IMG/VR virus record: IMGVR_UViG_3300038470_000079
Coordinates: 1 to 59,854 of that record
Direction: 5' to 3' (one strand)
DNA: 59,854 bases
DNA from: a virus
Under the pieces are notes generated by a model that ran no database searches, was not told the origin of the DNA, and was given only the letters and a program-made list of their open reading frames with translations. Below, one piece after another: positions 1 to 7,792 of this stretch; position 1 is the stretch's first letter; each line of letters begins with the position of its first letter. A program made the translations under genes and the position numbers.

Positions 1-127
1 GGCCGAGTTCAAGCGCCAGCGCCTGAACATCGAGCAGATGTACAACCTCAAGCTGATCAGTCCCACGCAGGCCGAGAAGCTGGCCAAGGTGAAGAAGCCC
101 AAGAAGGGCGAACAAGCCGTGAAGCCG
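1..127. repeat. Terminal direct repeat, left copy
   Basis: These 127 bases are identical to the last 127 bases of the window. The length equals a common assembler k-mer size, so this is most simply the overlap left when a circular contig is closed. It shows the sequence is complete as a circle, or is a terminally redundant, permuted linear molecule. It need not be a real physical repeat in the virion. Confidence 0.95.
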
Positions 128-304
128 ATCATCGGGCCGCGTCTGTGGAAGCAGATGCAGGACATGATCGTCCGTGCGGACCCGAAGCCCAGCGTCAAGC
201 CGGCGCACGTGATCACCACGCCGTACAGCCCGACGCAGCCGGACGAGTCCGGCTTCGAGGCCATCCCCGAACCGCAACCCGAGGTCGAAGAAGACCTCTC
301 TTGA
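2..304 (+). CDS. DUF2800-type RecB-like nuclease, C-terminal end
   Basis: This is the end of the gene that starts at 58610 and crosses the circle joint. Reading frame 2 of the window continues the frame at the right end exactly. The last residues are an acidic, proline-rich tail (PEPQPEVEEDLS). Counting the 127-base overlap once, the whole protein is 473 residues. A ribosome site (AAAGGAG) for the next gene follows its stop. The domain description is given with the 58610 entry. Confidence 0.85.
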   Translation, partial: AEFKRQRLNIEQMYNLKLISPTQAEKLAKVKKPKKGEQAVKPIIGPRLWKQMQDMIVRADPKPSVKPAHVITTPYSPTQPDESGFEAIPEPQPEVEEDLS

Positions 305-315
305 AAGGAGCGAAC

Positions 316-654
316 ATGCTCGATGACCGTGTGTACACGCCGCCCCCGATCGCGGGCTACCGCAACTTGACCCAGGCCGAGGTCGACGCGATCAACCAGA
401 TCAAGAACATCGGCAAGGAGCTCGACGGCGCAATCGCGGCGTTTCGCGAGCACCTGAAGGCGCAGCGCGCCGCGGCGGGCCCGGACCATACCAAGACCCG
501 CGAGATCGGTTTCCTCCCGCCGAACCGCAACCCGGCCGAGATGGAGCGCCTGGACCACGCCGAGCCTGAGCGTTGGCTCGCGATGGCCCGCACCGACCTG
601 CAGACCGGCCTGATGAAGCTGGTGCGCGCCATCGCGCAGCCCGCGTCCTTCTGA
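316..654 (+). CDS. Probable Acb2/Tad1-like cyclic-nucleotide sponge
   Basis: This 112-residue protein starts at ATG 316 behind AAAGGAG. It carries the signature I associate with the Acb2/Tad1 hairpin family (DUF7681-like): an N-terminal GYRNLT...IKNIGKEL helix and a C-terminal WLAMARTDLQTGLM...RAIAQP helix. In characterised Acb2, Tyr11 and Lys26 contact the cyclic nucleotide. Here Tyr15 and Lys30 have the same 15-residue spacing. Known family members form hexamers that soak up CBASS and Thoeris signal molecules, protecting the phage from abortive infection. A central insert (residues about 45-75) makes it longer than the roughly 90-residue classic form. It lies between the DUF2800 and DUF2815 genes in the early operon, where early anti-defence expression makes sense. 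Binding activity is inferred. Confidence 0.68.
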   Translation: MLDDRVYTPPPIAGYRNLTQAEVDAINQIKNIGKELDGAIAAFREHLKAQRAAAGPDHTKTREIGFLPPNRNPAEMERLDHAEPERWLAMARTDLQTGLMKLVRAIAQPASF

Positions 655-690
655 AGTTCCTCCACCACCCAACGAAAGGAGCATCCAACC

Positions 691-1290
691 GTGGGTACCG
701 TTCTGAAACTGACCGACGTTCGGTTGTCGTATCCGCGCCTGGATACGCCCGACTACTTCCAAGGCGTGAAGTCCAAGGCGACCGACAAGCGCCGCTGGTC
801 CGCTGCCTTCCACATCGCCAAGAGCGACACGGCGCAGATCAACAAGACCATGGCGGCGATCGAGGCCGAGGCCAAGGGCAAGTGGGGCAACAAGGCCGCT
901 GCGATCCTCAAGGGGATCATGGTCGACCCGAAGGGCTGCTGCTACGCCGATGGCGAACTGAAGGATGCGCCCGACGTGATGATCCTCACGGCCCACAAGA
1001 ACGAGGACACGGGCCCGCCGCTCGTCTACGACAACGACAAGTCGCCGATCTACGACAAGGTGTCGCGCGAGATCATCAAGGGCAAGGAAGGCCGCCTCTT
1101 CGCCGGCTGCTACGTCGACGCCCAGGTCGAGATCTGGCCGCAGGACAACAAGATGGGCAAGGGCATCCGCGCCACCCTGCTGATCGTGCAGCGCCGGCGC
1201 ATCGGCGAGGCCTTCAGCGGCGGCTCGGCGCCGAACCCGGACGACTTCGACGAGATCGAGGAGGGCGCCGACGCGGACGATGTGAGCTGA
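691..1290 (+). CDS. DUF2815 family single-stranded DNA-binding protein
   Basis: The 199-residue product starts at GTG 691 with AAAGGAG 11 bases upstream. It has the layout of DUF2815 (phage Enc34-type ssDNA-binding) proteins: an N-terminal strand segment (LKLTDVRLSYPRL), a conserved middle (GCCYADGELKDAPDVMILTAHK), a RLFAGCYVDAQVEIWPQDN strand region and an acidic tail (DDFDEIEEGADADD). Such tails in ssDNA-binding proteins recruit partners. Its neighbours, DUF2800 nuclease and family A polymerase, are the usual replication and recombination partners of this family. It should coat single strands during replication. Confidence 0.85.
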   Translation: MGTVLKLTDVRLSYPRLDTPDYFQGVKSKATDKRRWSAAFHIAKSDTAQINKTMAAIEAEAKGKWGNKAAAILKGIMVDPKGCCYADGELKDAPDVMILTAHKNEDTGPPLVYDNDKSPIYDKVSREIIKGKEGRLFAGCYVDAQVEIWPQDNKMGKGIRATLLIVQRRRIGEAFSGGSAPNPDDFDEIEEGADADDVS

Positions 1291-1320
1291 TCGGCGCGAG
1301 ACCTGGCTCTGCGGGGCCGG

Positions 1321-1503
1321 GCTCTTTGGTGATCGGACTGCATCCTCTAGAGAGGAAGAAAGCCACTGAGTTGCGGAGCCGGAGCACCTGCAGACGTGCA
1401 GGACCGGCGGAACGGGATTCCTGGGGACAGCGCTCTAGTAAAGGCCCGGGGGCACCACTCAAGCGGACACATCCGACCCGCTGCAGTCTGATCACCAAAG
1501 AGC
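1321..1503 (+). ncRNA. Highly structured RNA element, family not recognised
   Basis: The ends 1321-1342 and 1482-1503 pair over 22 positions with a single G-U wobble, enclosing 139 nt. Inside are further hairpins: 1343-1347 with 1352-1356; a two-part stem 1378-1382/1404-1408 plus 1387-1392/1397-1402 with loop GACG; 1409-1412 with 1418-1421; and 1464-1467 with 1472-1475. That is a multi-branched fold closed by one long helix. No coding frame fills the gap. The ribosome site of the next gene (AGGAGAG, near 1514) lies just outside the closing helix. It could be a stand-alone noncoding RNA, a leader controlling the 1525 gene, or a processing or stability element. Direction is assumed from the flanking genes. 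Confidence 0.7.
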
Positions 1504-1524
1504 ATTTTCAACAGGAGAGCGAGC

Positions 1525-1821
1525 ATGGTTTTTGACTTCGGGGCGTTTATCGCCGGGGTGACGGTTGCAGCCGTCATCGGTTTCGGCTTCTGGTGGTCGG
1601 CTCGCGCCGCCATCACGCCATCCGTGGCCCAGGCCCAGTACAAGCAGTTGATCAACGCGCAGACCGCGCTCGTGGAGGAAGAGGCGCTGCTGGAGTACTA
1701 CCGCGTGCACGTGCCGATGCTGCGTGCGCAGATCAAGCGCCTGGAACTGGCGGCCGAGAAGCGCGAGAAGACGCGCCAGCAGCAGGCCACCTCAGCAAAG
1801 ATCAACGCATCGCCGGTCTGA
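1525..1821 (+). CDS. Small membrane-anchored coiled-coil protein
   Basis: This 98-residue protein has one N-terminal membrane segment (residues about 5-28, FGAFIAGVTVAAVIGFGFWW). A charged helical stretch rich in Gln, Glu and Lys follows (about 35-90) and looks like a coiled coil. A good ribosome site (CAGGAGAGCGAGC) precedes ATG 1525. Topology suggests an inner-membrane anchor with a cytoplasmic or periplasmic rod. I do not recognise a family. It follows directly on the structured RNA element, so it is the gene most likely to be controlled by it. Confidence 0.7.
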   Translation: MVFDFGAFIAGVTVAAVIGFGFWWSARAAITPSVAQAQYKQLINAQTALVEEEALLEYYRVHVPMLRAQIKRLELAAEKREKTRQQQATSAKINASPV

Positions 1822-1824
1822 TCC

Positions 1825-2001
1825 GTGGGCCCGATCACCGAAGCCTTCCTGCGGTGGTTGACGCAGCAGCCGGAAGGCTGCCGCGTCAACATCGCTGAGG
1901 CCTACGTTAACGGTCAGAGTGTGACCTACGAAGCGTTCAAGGCCGGATACCTAGCAGGCCTGAACGCGCCTGACGACGAAGACGAGCCCGTCGATGCGTG
2001 A
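1825..2001 (+). CDS. Small acidic protein of unknown function
   Basis: A 58-residue frame opens at GTG 1825, three bases after the preceding stop, and its end overlaps the polymerase start by 8 bases. The sequence begins VGPITEAFLRWLTQQPEGC and ends in an acidic DDEDEPVDA tail. The middle (VTYEAFKAGYLAGL) is typical of short phage proteins placed just before DNA polymerase. Tight packing on both sides supports it as a real, translationally coupled gene. Confidence 0.65.
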   Translation: MGPITEAFLRWLTQQPEGCRVNIAEAYVNGQSVTYEAFKAGYLAGLNAPDDEDEPVDA

Positions 2002-4387
2002 TTCCTGGGGCGATCTGGAGACCCGCTGCGCCACGCCACTGAAGCATGGCTCGTGGGTCTACGCCGAGACTGCGGAGGTCATGCTCTGGGCCTACGCGCT
2101 CGAAGACGGCCAGATCAAGGTCTGGGACCTGCTCAACAAGATGATGCACTGGCAGGACGACATGACCGGCCTGTGGGAGGAGGCACCGTGCCCCGGCATC
2201 CCGGCCGATCTCGAACTGCAGTTCGACGACCCGGACATCGCCTTCTGGTTTCATAACGGCGTGCAATTCGACTTCCCGGTGCTGGAGCACGCGCTGCCGC
2301 GCATCGCGGCCCGCATACCGCAGTACCGCCGTCGCGATACCATGGTCCAGGCCTACTGTCACGGCATGCCTGGTGCACTGGACAAGCTGGGCGCGGCGCT
2401 GAACATCGACGAGTCCAAGCGCAAGGACAAGCGCGGCAAGGCGCTGGTGCAGCTTTTTTGCGTGCCCAAGAAGACCGACAACCCGGACGAGATCGTCTGG
2501 AACACGAAGCAGACGCACCCGAAGGAGTGGCAGGAATTCATCCAGTACGCAGGCCAGGACATCGTGGTCATGCGCGAGGCGCACCGCAAGCTGCCCAACT
2601 GGAACTACAAGGGTCGGCAGCTCGAACTCGCGCACCTCGACGCGAAGATCAACGCCCGCGGCTTCGCGATTGATCGCACCCTCGCCGAGGCGGTGATGCG
2701 CGCCAGTACCGAAGAGAAGGCACGGCTGGCCAAGCGCACGCAGGAGATCACCGAGGACGAGGTGAAGGCCGCGACGCAACGTGACGCGCTGCTGCGGTAC
2801 ATCGTCAAGGCCTACGGTGTCGATCTGCCCGACATGAAGTCGGACACGCTGGAGCGCCGGCTGAATGACCCGGATCTGCCGGTCGAGGTGAAGGATCTGA
2901 TCGGCATTCGGCTGCAGGCCTCGATGAACTCGTCCAGCAAGGCCAAGACCCTGCTGAAGGGTGTGTGCCGCGACAACCGCCTGCGCGGCGGTGCGCAGTT
3001 CCGCGGCGCCTTTCGCACCGGCCGCTGGGCGCACCGCCTCTTCCAGCACGGCAACATGCCGCGCATGGATCCTGAACCGATCGCGCGGTGGTTCGGTATC
3101 CCGAAGAGCAAGGTCAAGAAGAAGCACATCCTGCAGTACGTGAGCTCGGGCATCGAGTCGCTGATCGCCGGTTGCGAGGACATCACACACGGCGAGGTGA
3201 TGCGTCTGTGCGCCATGGTGATCCGCGGCCTGATCGTGGCCGGCCCTGGCAAGAAGCTGTGCATCGCCGACCTTGCGAACATCGAGGGCCGCGGCGCGGC
3301 GTGGGCTGCCGGTGAAGAGTGGAAAATCCAGGCGTATCTGGACTACGACACGATCATCGGTGAGACCGAAGATGGTGAGCCCATCCGCAAGGGTGCGGAC
3401 CTGTACAAGGTTGCGTATGCCGAGGCTTTCCGGTGCTCGGTTGAGGAAGTGGTCGACTGGCAGCGGCAGATCGGCAAGGTGATGGAGCTCATGCTCCAGT
3501 ACCAAGGTGGTGTCGGCGCGTTCATCACCGGCGCAGCCACCTACGGCATCGATCTGGACGAGATGGCAGAGATCGCCTGGCCCAACCTGCCGGCCGATGT
3601 GATCGAAGAGGCGCAAAGTTTCCTGCAGTGGCTGTACGACCAGGTGCAAGCCAAGCACCGCAAGCGCGTCGAGAAGGCCGAGAAAAAGTTCAACCTGGGC
3701 CCCGATGCGCCGGACTTCGTGCCGATGCCTGATGAGGCGCAGCACCGTGCCGACTTCGAGAAGACGATCGCCGGGCTGGAAGTGCTGCGCGACCAGGAAC
3801 TGATCGAGGCGCGGCACGGCCTCGACGAGAAGGTCTTCGTGGTGTGCGACTCGCTGAAGCGCCTGTGGCGCCGGGCGCACCCGGCCATCGCCGGTACACG
3901 CAGCACACCGTCGTACTGGACCGAGCTAGAAGACACGGTCCGCTATGCGATCCTGAACCCAGGCGTCACGCTACCGTGCCGCAAGGTGAAGATCCGCCGT
4001 GACGGTGGGTGGCTGCGCATCGTGCTGCCCTCCGGCCGGGCGCTGTGCTACCCGTCGCCCAAGCTGGCGAAGGACGGCACGATCACCTACATGGGCCAGA
4101 ACCAGTACAGCAAGAACTGGGAGCGGCTCAGCACCTACGGTGGCAAGATCTTCGAGAACATCGTGCAGGCCATTGCGTGCGACCAACTGGCCGAGTGCAT
4201 GCCGACCATCGAAGAGGCTGGCTATCCGATCGTCTTCCACGTGCATGACGAAGACGCCACCGAGACCCCGGACGATCCGCGGTGGTCTGCCGAGGAACTC
4301 GCGCGACTGATGTGCTCGCACCTGGGCTGGAACGAAGGCTTGCCGCTCGCGGCTGAGGGTTTCGAGACGAAGAGATACCGTAAGTGA
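1994..4387 (+). CDS. Family A DNA polymerase with 3'-5' exonuclease domain
   Basis: The 797-residue protein replicates the phage genome. The exonuclease domain shows DLET (Exo I, residues 7-10), HNGVQFD (Exo II, about 87-93) and YAGQDIVVM (Exo III, about 183-191), with the metal-binding acidic residues present, so proofreading is probably active. Polymerase motif A is IADLANIEGRGAAWAAGE. Motif B is the phage-type GKVMELMLQYQGG, which differs from the bacterial Pol I form. Motif C is VHDED. No N-terminal 5'-3' exonuclease is present, as usual for phage enzymes. It starts at ATG 1994, overlapping the previous gene. Confidence 0.93.
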   Translation: MRDSWGDLETRCATPLKHGSWVYAETAEVMLWAYALEDGQIKVWDLLNKMMHWQDDMTGLWEEAPCPGIPADLELQFDDPDIAFWFHNGVQFDFPVLEHALPRIAARIPQYRRRDTMVQAYCHGMPGALDKLGAALNIDESKRKDKRGKALVQLFCVPKKTDNPDEIVWNTKQTHPKEWQEFIQYAGQDIVVMREAHRKLPNWNYKGRQLELAHLDAKINARGFAIDRTLAEAVMRASTEEKARLAKRTQEITEDEVKAATQRDALLRYIVKAYGVDLPDMKSDTLERRLNDPDLPVEVKDLIGIRLQASMNSSSKAKTLLKGVCRDNRLRGGAQFRGAFRTGRWAHRLFQHGNMPRMDPEPIARWFGIPKSKVKKKHILQYVSSGIESLIAGCEDITHGEVMRLCAMVIRGLIVAGPGKKLCIADLANIEGRGAAWAAGEEWKIQAYLDYDTIIGETEDGEPIRKGADLYKVAYAEAFRCSVEEVVDWQRQIGKVMELMLQYQGGVGAFITGAATYGIDLDEMAEIAWPNLPADVIEEAQSFLQWLYDQVQAKHRKRVEKAEKKFNLGPDAPDFVPMPDEAQHRADFEKTIAGLEVLRDQELIEARHGLDEKVFVVCDSLKRLWRRAHPAIAGTRSTPSYWTELEDTVRYAILNPGVTLPCRKVKIRRDGGWLRIVLPSGRALCYPSPKLAKDGTITYMGQNQYSKNWERLSTYGGKIFENIVQAIACDQLAECMPTIEEAGYPIVFHVHDEDATETPDDPRWSAEELARLMCSHLGWNEGLPLAAEGFETKRYRK

Positions 4388-4403
4388 AGCGGGAGGAGTG
4401 AGC

Positions 4404-4685
4404 ATGCCACGCTGTCGCGAGCACCAAGGCCATACGTACGAGGATCAAATGCTCTCGGGGGACTACGACTCTTACTACGACGAGCTTGAAGAAGAGGCAC
4501 GTGAGCCAGCGTGCCGCCACTGTGGCAGCACCGAGGTGCGCTGGCGCCAGCAGACCGGCCGGTGGGTCCTCTTCAGCATGCAGCCCGGCGTCGAGCACGT
4601 ATGCGAGATCGATGACAGCGACTTCGAGGCGATCCCTGAAGGTGACGATGACACCGGTATTCCGCCCGAGGAGAGACTCTGGTGA
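4404..4685 (+). CDS. Small zinc-ribbon-like protein
   Basis: This 93-residue protein starts at ATG 4404 behind GGGAGGAG. It is acidic (DYDSYYDELEEE) and holds a CRHCGS pair about 36 residues in and a later HVC, which could bind a metal ion. The middle (EVRWRQQTGRWVLFS) resembles short zinc-ribbon phage proteins. It ends in EERLW, part of a gene-junction motif seen elsewhere in this genome. The TGA overlaps the GTG of the next gene by 4 bases. Function is unknown. Confidence 0.7.
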   Translation: MPRCREHQGHTYEDQMLSGDYDSYYDELEEEAREPACRHCGSTEVRWRQQTGRWVLFSMQPGVEHVCEIDDSDFEAIPEGDDDTGIPPEERLW

Positions 4686-5026
4686 CCCGCTCGTCCATTC
4701 GTGAAGCGCTGCTGATCGCGCAGCGTGAGAATCTAACCGCTTCCGAGGCTGCGCAGCGTACCGGCGAGAATCGCAACAGTGTCGCCGAAGCGGCCAAGCG
4801 CCTTGGCGTAGTCTTGCGCAAAGGCCGCAGGGACGCTGACGACCGTGACGTGATGGTCAAAATGTTTCTCGACGGCCTGGATTACGTGCAGATCGCCAAA
4901 CTGTTCGGAATGAGTCGCGAGAACGCCCGCATCGTACTTTGCAGGCTCGGCTTCAAGGTGAAGGACCGCGGCCGCAACACGTTCGAGTTCTGGCGCGAGC
5001 ATCTGGCCAAGAAGGGTGTGAAGTGA
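4682..5026 (+). CDS. Small helix-turn-helix DNA-binding protein
   Basis: This 114-residue protein starts at GTG 4682 in a GTGA overlap. Two helix-turn-helix-like stretches are visible: LTASEAAQRTGENRNSVAEA (about 19-38) and DYVQIAKLFGMSRENARIVL (about 65-84). Two such units in one short chain are typical of phage DNA-binding or sigma-like regulators. It lies between the zinc-ribbon protein and an HNH nuclease. Its DNA target is unknown, and it is a candidate regulator of early or late genes. Confidence 0.65.
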   Translation: MTRSSIREALLIAQRENLTASEAAQRTGENRNSVAEAAKRLGVVLRKGRRDADDRDVMVKMFLDGLDYVQIAKLFGMSRENARIVLCRLGFKVKDRGRNTFEFWREHLAKKGVK

Positions 5027-5406
5027 GCCGGCCCAAGTCGTACCCGTGCCTGTGGCTGCGCCTCATGGCCCACGTCATCGAGCCCCTGAACGAGCAGTCG
5101 TGCTGGTGGTGGGGTGGCAGTGTGACCAACCGCGGGTATGGCGGCCTGCAGATCCGCGTCAACGGCACGCCGATCAAGCACTACGCCCACCGCGAGGTGG
5201 CGCACGTGCTGCGCGGGTACAACGAGTTCGACCTGGACGACGATCCGCTGGGCCCGATCCTGATCGTCGAGCGGCCGCGCATGGATCCCGACGAAGAGAC
5301 GATCGAGCACCTGTGCGGCAACCGGCTTTGCGAGAATCCGGATCACCACATCGAACTGACGCGCACCGAGAACTCGGCCGCACGCTGGAGGCCACGCAAT
5401 GCTTGA
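5023..5406 (+). CDS. HNH endonuclease, short form
   Basis: The 127-residue product starts at GTG 5023 (GTGA overlap). Its C-terminal HLCGNRLCENPDHHIELTRTEN is the HNH_3-type zinc-supported catalytic motif. The upstream CWWWGGSVTNRGYGGLQI is the strand region that usually precedes it, followed by HYAHREVAHVL. Proteins of this type are free-standing homing or nicking endonucleases. It sits in the replication cluster and overlaps the VRR-NUC gene by 8 bases. Confidence 0.82.
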   Translation: MSRPKSYPCLWLRLMAHVIEPLNEQSCWWWGGSVTNRGYGGLQIRVNGTPIKHYAHREVAHVLRGYNEFDLDDDPLGPILIVERPRMDPDEETIEHLCGNRLCENPDHHIELTRTENSAARWRPRNA

Positions 5407-5713
5407 AGAGAGCGTCGAGGATTACGCCCGCCGGCGCGTCGCGGAAGAAGGCGGCGAGATGCGAAAGCTGAAGTGGATCGGCCGCCGTAAAGCGCCGGAC
5501 GACGTGGTCATGCTGCGCGTCGGCTCGCGTGTTGGCCGCTATGCCACCATCTCCACGATCTGGGCCGAGTTCAAGAAGCCCGGCGGCCTGAAAACCTTCC
5601 CGAAAAACGCTCACGAGCGCGCCCAGGATCGTGAGCACAAACGCATGCGCGAAGCCGGTCAGACGGTGGTGGTGGTCGATTCGTACGAGGGCGTCGAGGA
5701 GTTGCTGCGATGA
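5399..5713 (+). CDS. VRR-NUC domain nuclease
   Basis: The 104 residues form a compact VRR-NUC (PD-(D/E)XK-like) domain: EEGGEMRKLKWIGRRKAPDD, VMLRVG, IWAEFKKPGG (catalytic E-x-K) and VVVVDSYEGVEEL. The family cleaves branched DNA and is regularly paired with a phage SNF2-type helicase, which here lies three genes downstream. It probably acts on recombination or replication intermediates. ATG 5399 lies inside the end of the HNH gene, so translation is likely coupled. Confidence 0.88.
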   Translation: MLEESVEDYARRRVAEEGGEMRKLKWIGRRKAPDDVVMLRVGSRVGRYATISTIWAEFKKPGGLKTFPKNAHERAQDREHKRMREAGQTVVVVDSYEGVEELLR

Positions 5714-6021
5714 ACGTGAAGCAAGGTGACCTGGCCTACGTCTACTTTCCAGGCCACAAGCAGCACATGCGTTTCGTGGCGTTGGAAACGTACCTCGGGT
5801 ACGTTAACGCCAACTCGGCCATCGTCTACGCCGGTGAGACCTGGATAGTTGCCGCAAGCGGACCTGTGTGGGGCGTCAAGGCCTGCCACGGTTCGTTCGA
5901 CGACGAAGACCCGACCGCTACACGTGCGCCCTGCTGTGACGCGGTTCTGCGCCCGGTCGGCGGTGTGCCGCTCGATGGCGAAGGCGCACCGGTGAAGAAG
6001 GATCTGGAGGCCACAGCGTGA
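5710..6021 (+). CDS. Conserved-type phage protein of unknown function
   Basis: This 103-residue protein opens at ATG 5710, overlapping the VRR-NUC stop by 4 bases. The chain reads like a small beta-barrel (GDLAYVYFP...MRFVALETYLG...WIVAASGPVWG), followed by a Cys pair (APCCDAVLRPVGG) and a charged tail. Similar short proteins with an APC.DA.LRP ending occur in many proteobacterial phages, as I remember them. No function is known to me. Confidence 0.7.
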   Translation: MNVKQGDLAYVYFPGHKQHMRFVALETYLGYVNANSAIVYAGETWIVAASGPVWGVKACHGSFDDEDPTATRAPCCDAVLRPVGGVPLDGEGAPVKKDLEATA

Positions 6022-6242
6022 ATTTCGAAGACCTCAACGAGATTGCCGCGATCCTCAACGACCAGAGCATTTCGCCGGAAGACCGCTACGTGATCGCGGA
6101 TCCGGAGACCCTGGCGCAGTGGATGTACGAAGCAGGTGCGCAAGAGCGCGGCCCGGCGTGGCATCAGATAGGCGAGGTCACCAAGTCCGTGTGGCGCGAA
6201 CGTGTGGCAGCGATAGTGCCCGACGGGGTCCCACCGTGGTGA
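6018..6242 (+). CDS. Small acidic protein, function unknown
   Basis: This 74-residue frame starts at GTG 6018 in a GTGA overlap and ends in a GTGA overlap with the helicase. It is largely helical and acidic at the start (NFEDLNEIAAILNDQ), with tryptophans in the second half. I see no motif. The operon context and both overlaps make it likely to be expressed. Confidence 0.65.
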   Translation: MNFEDLNEIAAILNDQSISPEDRYVIADPETLAQWMYEAGAQERGPAWHQIGEVTKSVWRERVAAIVPDGVPPW

Positions 6243-7792
6243 AAGAGTTTGCCCTGCGGCCGTGTCAGTACCCGATGGTCGCGCACGCGATGGAGCACCC
6301 ACGCTGCGCGATCTGGGCCGGCATGGGTATGGGCAAGACCAGCGCTACGCTTTACGTCATCGCGTCGCTGCTGCAACTGGGTCTCATCCGCTGGACCCTG
6401 ATCCTCGGACCCCTGCGCGTGGCTCGCGGTGTGTGGACACGCGAAGCCGGTCAATGGTCGGTCTTCTCACACCTGCGCATCGCGTTCGTCGAAGACTGGA
6501 CGCCGCAAGAGCAGGCCTTCCTGCGCGCCCGCACCGCGTACGGCCGGGCTCTGGCCAAGGACCCGGACAGCGAGGCCACCCGCAACCTGCGCAAGCAGAT
6601 GCAGGCCTTGCAGCCGGCAGCCGCTGCGGCGCGCCTGCAGGTCATCCGCCACCTGGACATCCTCACCATCAATTACGACGTGCTGGAGCAGCTAGTCGCG
6701 ATTCTCGGTGACGAGTGGCCCTTCGACCTGGTGGTCGCTGATGAGGCCACGCGGGTGAAGAGTTTCCGCATCCAGAAGGGTGGCAAGCGCGCCGGAGCGC
6801 TGGGCAAGGTGGCCTTCAAGCGGACCAAGCGGTGGATCAACCTCACCGGCACGCCCGCGCCGAACGGATTGCAGGATCTGTGGGGCCAGACGTGGTTTCT
6901 GGATCGCGGCCACCGCCTGGGCAATACCTTCAGTGGATTCATGGACCGCTGGTTCGGCTTCCGCCGTATCAAGGACGCTGTGAACCCGGACAGCGCCTAC
7001 GTGGAGCGCATCGTCTTCCCGCACTCGCAGGCCGAGATCCAGGGCTTGCTGAAGGACGTGTGTCTGACCCTGGACCCGAAGGACTGGTTCGACCTGCAAG
7101 AACCGGTTGTAAACACTCTTTACATCGACCTGCCGGTCGGAGCCCGCAAAAAGTATCGCGAGATGGAGAAAGAGTTCTTCACTCGGTTGATGCGCGAGGG
7201 CATCGAGCACGACATCGAGGCTTTCGGCGCGGCGGCCAAGGCGATGAAGTGCCTGCAGCTGTGCAACGGCGCGGCGTACGTTGGGGACGACAACAAAACC
7301 TGGGCAGACGTGCACGACGAGAAGCTGCAGGCCCTGGAGTCGGTGGTCGAGGAAGCTGCCGGCGAACCGGTGCTCACGGCCTACCACTTCAAGTCGGACC
7401 GAGCCCGGATCATGAAGCGCTTCCCGCACGCCATCGACGTGGCCACGCCGAAGGGTCTCGCGCAGGCGCAGGCCGGTGAAGGTTCGCTCTGGATCGGCCA
7501 CCCGGCCAGCATGGGCCACGGCATCGACGGGCTGCAGCAGCACTGCCACACGCTCGCTTTTTTCGGTCTCTGGTTCAACCTGGAAGAGCACATGCAATTC
7601 ATCGAGCGTGTCGGACCGGTGCGCCAGGCGCAGGCCGGCCTCGAACGCACGGTGAACATCCACTACATCGCGGCTCGCGACACGGTGGACGAGATCGTGT
7701 TGGAACGTCTCACGAGCAAGCGCAGCACGCAGTCCGTGCTGATGGACGCAATGAACCGCTACAAGGAGCGCAATCATGGAACGCAAGGGTGA
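6239..7792 (+). CDS. SNF2/SF2-type DNA helicase
   Basis: The product is 517 residues from GTG 6239 (GTGA overlap; GTG 6236 is an alternative). Motif I is GMGMGKTSA near residue 28. Motif II is VVADEATRVK (DEAT box) near 165. Motif III is NLTGTPAPNGLQDLW. The C-terminal lobe has IGHPASMGHGIDGLQ and ERVGPVRQAQAG, with Q-R-x-G-R-like motif VI partly replaced by V-G-P-V-R. This is the usual phage DEXD/SNF2 helicase that accompanies VRR-NUC and family A polymerase, likely remodelling replication or recombination intermediates. Confidence 0.9.
   Translation: MKEFALRPCQYPMVAHAMEHPRCAIWAGMGMGKTSATLYVIASLLQLGLIRWTLILGPLRVARGVWTREAGQWSVFSHLRIAFVEDWTPQEQAFLRARTAYGRALAKDPDSEATRNLRKQMQALQPAAAAARLQVIRHLDILTINYDVLEQLVAILGDEWPFDLVVADEATRVKSFRIQKGGKRAGALGKVAFKRTKRWINLTGTPAPNGLQDLWGQTWFLDRGHRLGNTFSGFMDRWFGFRRIKDAVNPDSAYVERIVFPHSQAEIQGLLKDVCLTLDPKDWFDLQEPVVNTLYIDLPVGARKKYREMEKEFFTRLMREGIEHDIEAFGAAAKAMKCLQLCNGAAYVGDDNKTWADVHDEKLQALESVVEEAAGEPVLTAYHFKSDRARIMKRFPHAIDVATPKGLAQAQAGEGSLWIGHPASMGHGIDGLQQHCHTLAFFGLWFNLEEHMQFIERVGPVRQAQAGLERTVNIHYIAARDTVDEIVLERLTSKRSTQSVLMDAMNRYKERNHGTQG

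Noticed and set aside
1937-3880. A 647-codon open frame opposite the DNA polymerase gene
   Set aside because: It mirrors the polymerase frame, has His/Val/Leu/Arg-biased composition and no motif. It is an artefact of high third-position GC.
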